From contig UZAE01012386.1 in NCBI GenBank assembly GCA_900617975.1, forward strand, positions 1 to 43,891: a stretch of 43,891 nucleotides of DNA. Reading direction: 5' to 3'. Source of the DNA: Rodentolepis nana (taxonomy: Eukaryota; Platyhelminthes; Cestoda; Cyclophyllidea; Hymenolepididae). The notes beneath the pieces are model-generated. The model saw nothing but the letters and a program-made list of their open reading frames with translations. It was not told where the DNA came from and ran no database searches. The position numbers were made by a program, and so were the translations under genes. Below are positions 37,013-43,891 of the stretch, one piece after another. Every line of letters starts with the position of its first letter. Positions within the stretch are counted from its first letter, which is position 1.

Positions 37013-37612
37013 CACACCCTACGTCTTCTATAGCTTTGCTAATAATTATCTTATCCTAGGAACCATTCCAAACTACGTAAATTTGATGTAGATATTACTG
37101 ATCATATCCCGCAGCATATCATAATCTCAATTTTCTAAACGAAATAGCTTATTACTTGATATTGCTGTTGAAAATGTAGTACGCGATTTCCACTTCAAGA
37201 CAAAAGATGAAAAAGCATTTTCTATTTTATTTTATTTCCAAATAGAAAGCTACAAGTAAACCACTTTCAATTTTGTGATAATTGCCTGTATCAATCAAGA
37301 AACACACAAGTTATTAAGATATCACGGAAACCAGTTGTTTTAAGAAATTCGTGGTTCATCTTCTTAAAGCTTAAAGATGAACAACTTATTAATGATAAAT
37401 GCTTCTTTTCCTCAAATTTCATATCTAAATCAAGATTTATTTCAGCCTCTTTGGAGGGTCTCCTAACTTATATTTTGTGCGAAAAAATTATTGCATTTTA
37501 AAATATGATGGTTTTGGAACGGGAACAGGCCTCAAGGTAGATTTATTGCTAGGATTGAGAAAGTTCTACAAACTCTAGTTAATGATTTTTTTAGCCAATA
37601 TCAAGATCAGTT

Positions 37613-37995
37613 TGTGGGACACGCTATCGCTGTGTGCTTCATCGCATGCCTGCATGCCAGGGTTGGGAGATGCGGCCGTACAACTCTGGGGACAAGCCTT
37701 GTGGGACACGTCATCGCATGCCTGCACGCCAGGACTGGGAGGTGCGACCGTACAAACAGTGACCAATCATTAACCTCTGTTTAACCTAATCCCCCATCCT
37801 GATCATGAGTAGCTCCCTGTGTGTATAATTTATCCGCAATTTACTGGCTGAATAAACATGCTCCGTGCTACACGTCTGTTTCCTTTATAGCTGGGCTATA
37901 GCTTAGCTGGTTCTGGGAGTCTAGCTAGATGTTGGAGAATCTGCCATAGAGATTTCTGAGTGTGTCAGGCTTTACTAAAGTAGCAATCCGCTACA
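37613..37995 (+). mobile_element. Solo LTR of 383 bp
   Basis: Starts TGTGGGACAC and ends CCGCTACA (TG...CA), flanked by AGTT at 37609-37612 and 37996-37999, a perfect 4-bp target duplication. AATAAA at about 37850 precedes the GTGCTACACGTCTGTTTCC stretch shared with the LTR at 3526-4288. The first part contains two related units that each start TGTGGGACACG (37613 and about 37702). A 4-bp duplication fits Gypsy or BEL integrases. No internal coding region is adjacent, so it is a recombination product. Confidence 0.88.
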
Positions 37996-39022
37996 AGTTG
38001 GTCAGAATAAAGAGTTCTCGTATTCCGCGAATGCAAAAAAGAAATTACTTCCCCGTCGAATGCAATAATCGTCATATTTGTGAGAGTTACAACATTATTT
38101 CAATAATAATCTGAGAAGTGTAATTTTGCCATTCTTAAACATAAAATAATAAAATATTAGAAAAAGCGCGATAATTTGAATTTATGGATATGCATAATTG
38201 GCTAAGAGTTTCCATAGAAATCGTAAATATCTGTTTTTAGTCACAAGAACATTTATTTTAACCGATTTACAAATGGAAAGTGAGCTTTGCAACTGGAGAT
38301 ATTGTAAAGGGCACAAGTCAATTCTGTTGAAATTCAAACAAAGTAGGAAACTTAAATTGCTTTTTCTGAACTCAAGTCCTTTCAGAAGAATGCTTTCTGT
38401 TTGAGTAAAATTAAGTATCAATTCCCAGTCCCTTAATTTACCTCTTGAAAGAATATTTCGCCATTTTTATAATTTGGGACAATTAAAATCTAGTGGAGTT
38501 TTTGGATCACCATTGGCAATACCAGTGAATAATTATTGTGTTGGCGAACAGGGAAAGAAAATTAGCTTAACGTCATTTTAATTCTGAATTCATTCAGTTC
38601 ATTTGAGGATGAATTAACCAATCATAATCACTCTTTCCTTGATCTCTTTCTCTGCTTGCACTCAAGGAATTGGTAAAGCCTGCGGTTTTATTTATTTTCT
38701 TTGTGATAAAATTGAGGCGTTGCGCCATGAGGTATCTTTCCAGTTGATATTTAAACTTTTTTCTGTCTTGGAGTATGTATTTTTTATATTTAATAGAAAC
38801 CACTATTTCCTATGGATAATATTTTATGATTACTTTTAAAAGTAATTTTAAATTTTTAGTAGCCATGGCAAAGAGGTGTGGAATATTTGCACTTTTGGGA
38901 AGTTGGATTTCTTGACATCTTTTGCTTCTTTGTGAAAATATGGGATTGTATACGCCAATCGAAAAAAACAACTTCTTGCACCACTGTGTAATTTAAATAG
39001 TTTAAATGAGGAATTTACCTGA

Positions 39023-39060
<38 letters not shown>

Positions 39061-42000
39061 CTTAAAATCAATGTCCACGAGATTGACTGGCAACACCGAA
39101 AGGATTGAGGGTATTGTAAACACCTGATCCTTGGGGCGTTAAACATTCTCTGAAAATCAACATTTTTTGTTTTGTCTTAATTTTCTTGTGTAAAGGGAAG
39201 CTACCAGAATACCCACCTTCTATAGTTTACATAATTGGTCATTATATTATCCTTCCTCCTTGTAACGTTTTGAACGTATTGCAATGCAACCATACGACTC
39301 AATGACATGTCTTGTCAAGGTCATATCTCATAAATGAAGTGAATTTCATTGCATAGACAAACGAGATGTCACTCATACTCTTATCCCCTTGAAGCTAAAT
39401 AGGAAAAGCTCATAATAGTATTTATATGTTTGTTCGATTTTTCAGGGTCTAAGTCATTTCTAACTTAGATTCTCCTTATGTTAGGCTAAATGTGAGATGG
39501 TAAATAGGTAGATAGATAGACAGATAACGATAACCAATTTTATCCTAATTACAGTGAAGGCTATTGAATGTTATGAGACGAAAAAAACTTAGATCTACCC
39601 CGAAAATGAAATCAAGGTATAAAACATCATTGCCTACAGAGTCTGGCCAAGTAGTAAGTTCTCCATGCTTTTGAGTATACTAAGTAGTATCTGACTTGAG
39701 AGCAGCAAGACTTTTGATAAAATTAGAGGGAGCAGATAACAGTCAGTGCAAAGTTTGTTGTATGAAAGTGGAGGATTCTTCATTTAAGTGAGAGTGAGTG
39801 ATGTGACGGGAGTTGATGAAGCAGTTGTTTAACAGAGGGTTAAAGTTACGTGAGGAGTGACGCAAGAAAAAAAATCGATTTAGAAAGAATTCATAGGGTT
39901 CTTTGCAGTTATTGACCAATGAAAATGCAGTCGGGTTAGACCAATAATTCAGGCCTAGTTGACTGAGTAAGTTGACAGCGTTGTCTATTTGCTAGAACTA
40001 CATTTGAACAGCTCAGGTGTGGAGGGATTGGCTCACATTAGGATTTTATTTAGAAATATTTCCAATCAAAATAAAAAAGTATCTGGAGTGAACAGAATGA
40101 ACGATACGTAAATGAAGATAATTTGAAGATGTAGTTAAACATTTAAAGCATAATAGCATCTCAAAACAGACACAGCGCTAGCCGTTTTGATTTAGATACG
40201 ACTTACCATCAAGGAATTATCACCCACTGTGGTAAATATTTTCGCTTAAATCACCTATAATCTTATAACTGTTGAAAAAATAACCGGAAGACAAGAAAGA
40301 AAGTCTCAAGCTGAATGTAATTCAGATGGAGACCTTTTATCAGTAAAACATTTGTTCAGCACAAGTGAAGGAAATAGTTTCTGAGATCTCCTTCTTCTTT
40401 CCACAATTCCGGTCGGGTAACTTCTTTCACTCTGACCCGAGTCATGTGTTTCGTGAATCTAGTCATCTCGCAAATAAATACGTTTACAAAGCTTATTCGG
40501 AAAAACACGGTTAAGTATGTGAAGAATAAATATTTAATTTCTAGAAGTTGCCTGAACTAACATTTGACGAATAACTCCTTACTAATGCAACGAGGCCGTT
40601 TAAGGAGTTTATTTTAATTCAATTTAATATCTAACTGCAAATACATTTATTTTCTTCTTAAAACAACTTTAATTGGGCTCAAAAAGCGATCGATTTATTT
40701 GTTTATTAGTCGCCTATTGTTGTCACCATTACTACATTATTCCCACCTGCAACTCAATGCACAACGCTTTTAGCCGATTGAATTACTTGCAAGTAGTTTA
40801 AAAAGAGCTTATAAATAAAGCGTTTATTTAATAAGAGCTTAATTGATGACATAGAGTCTGCTGGAGGTAAAACCAAGGCCTGTTTGTGAGGCATCCGCTA
40901 CATGTTCACGCTCATTAAGTTTCCGTTGTCTAGAAGTAACTCACTACAAAAAGTTCTGACAGTCAAAGTTTCTCGTTATTTTTGACATTTTGTTGGCAAC
41001 GTGGACGTACGCGTTAACAATGGAAAACCGTAGAAATGAATGTCTATCTAAATGTGAAAAATTCGAAAATATAGACTTGAATCCTGCTGTCAAATCTATA
41101 AAATGACTTAAATGTAAATCAGCGCGACATTTTTGGGAGTGTTTAAGAAACCACCCCAATTTACAGAGTAAAATTTAAGAAATACGTACCATTCTGTAAT
41201 TATGAGGCATTTCCATCGTATCTAAATTATGAACTCAATACGAATACCGACTGCTTGAGTTATGTAGTCTCCAGGTCTAAGTCTAAGCACATCTTTTTCA
41301 CAGATTCCATGTATAAACGTCAATCTTTTGGTGTCGTTGACTGCAGTTCTGGGTCATTTTTGCAATTTTTATTTCAAACTTTTTTAAAAATACAATAATG
41401 CCATGCCAGAAGACAGGGTGTCAACATTCATTGGGAGGCAATCAGTGAATAGAAGAAATGTGGAGGAGCTTCCGCAAGATGTCCTCTTTCTAACTTAATT
41501 GAATTTCATAAACCTCTCCTTCCATGGATATGGGAGCAATGATTGGTTTGGGAAAACCTACCGAGCAAGAAGAAACTGTGCAATGGATAAAGTGTAGCCA
41601 TGGCTTTAGGATATTCAGACGTCATCTTGACCACAAGTGAAAATGAATTCTCGACACCTCCGGAAAAATACCCACTCATATATGGAGGTAACTCGACTCG
41701 CCGCACATGCCCACCACTTTGCATCCTTTCCTACTCCTTTTCGTTTAGCATTTCACCATATATCAATTGATTGAAACGCAACTCTAGATTAAAAATCAAA
41801 TTGAAGTTTAAATGTCAAAGAGTATATTAATTGATCGAAGATATATCTTTAGTTTTAAGTTAGTAATTTGAATAAAAGCAGTAACTTAATGTTACAAAAG
41901 TTCATACTCAGATATGCAAAAATAGTGTCAGAATCTGCAGTGTGAAATTCATAGTCGCAGTTTCAGTTACTTTCAAGTAAAGTCCAAATAAAGCATCAGT

Positions 42001-42266
42001 TTAATTTAACACAATGCTCTTCATTAAGTAAACAGTTCAATATTGAAATAGTTAGTTTTGTAGAGAGCATGCCTTTTATTTCAACTAGACGAATAATATT
42101 TCATATAAACAATTTTGTTTATACAATCTTAATTTATTAAAAACGCAAAACTGTGTCTGTAGCTCAGATACTGAACCACTGCATCACCGTTTCTCAAACA
42201 TCGGATAATTGAACCTTGGCAATAAAATTTACTATATGGTAATTCGATTAGTGAGATACACCCGAA
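37996..42266. other. Sequence between the LTR and right inverted arm
   Basis: AT-rich with a (TA)n run at 39027-39057 and a short GATA-type repeat at about 39505-39525. No transposase or other gene is recognisable. A 72-codon open frame on the minus strand (41724-41506) begins MQSGGHVRRVELPPYMSGYF and reaches a GTAGGT donor-like site, so it could be a first exon, but support is weak. Confidence 0.4.
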
Positions 42267-42625
42267 GAGTGTTCAACGCCACCTTGGTTGGACTACGAAA
42301 TCTCATGCGTACTCAAACGGCCCTGAAGGTGTACGTTCTACTTGTTGAGTAGGGAAAACGCGTGTGGTCGTGAGTGTAGAGACCACTCAGACAACCAACA
42401 ATCAATAGTCACTGTATTGTCTAATAAACCCTCTGTTTATACTCCCATGACCAAATTTGGTGTCAGTGACGCACAATCAGAATAAAACTGCACTTTACGT
42501 CATACTCCCCCCTTTCTCCTCGATATTATTGAGGCAACTTAGTTAATTGTGGGGTCAGTTTTATTCCAGGGGGGAGGGGAATTGGCCGCCTTAGAGATTG
42601 CGGAGATTTAGGCAAGGCTTATTTT
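42267..42625 (+). repeat. 359-bp repeat, right inverted arm
   Basis: The mate of 35917-36275, in opposite orientation. It contains CTAATAAACCC and AGAATAAAACTG, GACCAAATTTGGTGTCAGTG and a C-rich/T-rich block before CTCCTCGATATTATTGAGG (a short palindrome). It has no open reading frame of note. Confidence 0.93.
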
Positions 42626-43856
42626 CGTAGCATCTGCAATACCTCTAAATAAATCTTCCAAAAACATAAAGAAAATCAGACTTATTCTAATAAAGTAAAA
42701 CTGAATCTAAATAGTGTTTTGTAATGTGGATCAGATTCGGAAATATCACGCTCTTACAATTTCATTCGCGAATTCACTTTTAAAAGTTCAGTGCCTTATT
42801 CTATTACTTAAGAGCGATTCCACTTACGCATACCTTTATTTGGTATATACTCCGTTTGTCATGGCAATTAACCAAATAGTTTAAACGAGAAGTTATTTTG
42901 CTTTAAAATCAAAACTAAGATTTTGCTTTAGTTGATTTTGCACCGACAGCAATGGCTTTTCATACCTTGACCGTAAACATTTGTTAATATCTGGATAGTT
43001 TAGCTTATTAAAGTCAATAGGGTTGCACTAACTGCCTTTCATCTGAAGTCATTGTACCACCGACTAACGAGGGCACTTGAAGTCTGCAACTATTCGTTTT
43101 GTTACTTTTTTGTAGTGAAGGTTGGTTGCTTAAAAGTGCCCAATCTCAAATTTAGCTTGGGTATTGATTTACACCACAAAGATGACTGTGATAAAGCTAA
43201 TTTTATTTGTGGCCTGAAATGCAAAAATTTCGGCTAGTGAAAAACTGGCTGCTTCGGCAAATCATACTACAACTGAATGTAATTATATATCATTATAATG
43301 TGAATAATTTCATCTTTATAATTAGGTTACCATTTGCCTACTGAAGTAAAAGCCTATCATTTCAAGAGTCTTTCATTGAAGCAATGTGATATTTCAAGGA
43401 CTCTACAGCAAAGCAGATTCTATCCTCAACTTTTTCCAAAAAAAAATTTGTTGCTAATGTTTCTTTTGCCCTTTTTGAACTAAATTAAAAAAAAAACAGT
43501 ATGGGCATTAGGAAACACTGAGGCGTAACTTTCGAAACTGCAACGGCCTTGTGACCGGGAAAATGTACATCCCCATCCTAACCGTATTTGACCCTGCAAG
43601 ATGTGATGATAAGAAAATCCTCGTGGAGTAAAAAAATTGGTTTTCAGAAAAACCAGAATTGTCATTCAATATTTAAAAAAAATCGGTAAAAGTGGAGAAC
43701 AAATAATTATATTGAAACATTAGCAATAAGGTCAATGCTTGTTTTCCAGTAATAAGTGTAAATATGTGTCTAATTCAGTCAACCTTTCGAATTGTTATAA
43801 ATGATCGAATATGCGCTGTGTTTAAGGTAGCAACCGTACATTCATATCTGCAAAAT
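42626..43856. other. Intergenic stretch, no gene seen
   Basis: AT-rich with short open frames only, none of which I can support. Confidence 0.6.
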
Positions 43857-43891
43857 GGGGTGTGCGATAGACTTACCTCCACGTGGTACAC
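43857..43891 (+). mobile_element. SINE-like element, copy F, cut by the window end
   Basis: The final 35 bases read GGGGTGTGCGATAGACTTAC then CTCCACGTGGTACAC, the conserved 5' end of the family. The remaining roughly 290 bp should follow outside the window. Confidence 0.85.

Noticed and set aside
42158..42230. tRNA-like string GTAGCTCAGATACTGAACC
   Set aside because: The D-arm-like start is not followed by an anticodon stem or a GGTTC-type T loop that folds into a cloverleaf.
1..43891. CRISPR arrays, operons or prophage
   Set aside because: The window is eukaryotic with spliced genes; repeats here are SINE, LTR or tandem arrays, without regular spacer structure.

Overview
The window looks like a piece of a repeat-rich animal genome, most likely a flatworm and probably a tapeworm. 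Supporting points are very short GT-AG introns (39 nt, and a likely 33 nt one), AT-rich non-coding DNA, and two clearly metazoan multi-exon genes embedded in LINE, SINE and LTR copies. The species assignment is inference; the animal nature is seen directly. All well-supported protein genes lie on the minus strand.

Layout. Positions 1 to about 960 hold the decayed 3' end of a LINE with an RNase H domain. A two-exon class II DYRK kinase (DYRK2-like) occupies 2533-5825; its single intron contains a solo LTR swollen by tandem repeats (3526-4288). From 23369 down to 7885 runs a gene of about 21 exons, predicted at about 2,753 residues. It encodes the amino-terminal architecture of KMT2C/KMT2D (MLL3/MLL4): an extended PHD, PHD1-3, AT-hook-like motifs, PHD4-6, the conserved [13 protein letters not shown] block, an HMG-like box and a long Gln/Pro-rich tail. 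No second extended PHD, FYRN/FYRC or SET domain is visible anywhere in the window, so the gene resembles the split Lpt half of Drosophila Lpt/Trr. A single-exon, type I membrane protein with a signal peptide and LRR-like ectodomain lies at 30641-31693.

From 24 kb to the end the window is mostly intergenic. Six copies (one cut by the window end) belong to a roughly 330-bp SINE-like family; four have target-site duplications that can be read directly. This family shares its last 75 or so bases, including a stem-loop, with the LINE at the window start, which suggests LINE-driven mobilisation. A 383-bp solo LTR (37613-37995, TSD AGTT) is related to the LTR in the kinase intron. Two almost identical 359-bp segments lie in inverted orientation about 6 kb apart (35917-36275 and 42267-42625), with a diverged third relative near 36.76-37.01 kb.

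How the genes fit together: the KMT2C/D-like protein would act in the nucleus in a COMPASS-like enhancer complex, the DYRK kinase is a self-activating signalling kinase, and the membrane protein is of unknown role. Nothing suggests they form a functional cluster.
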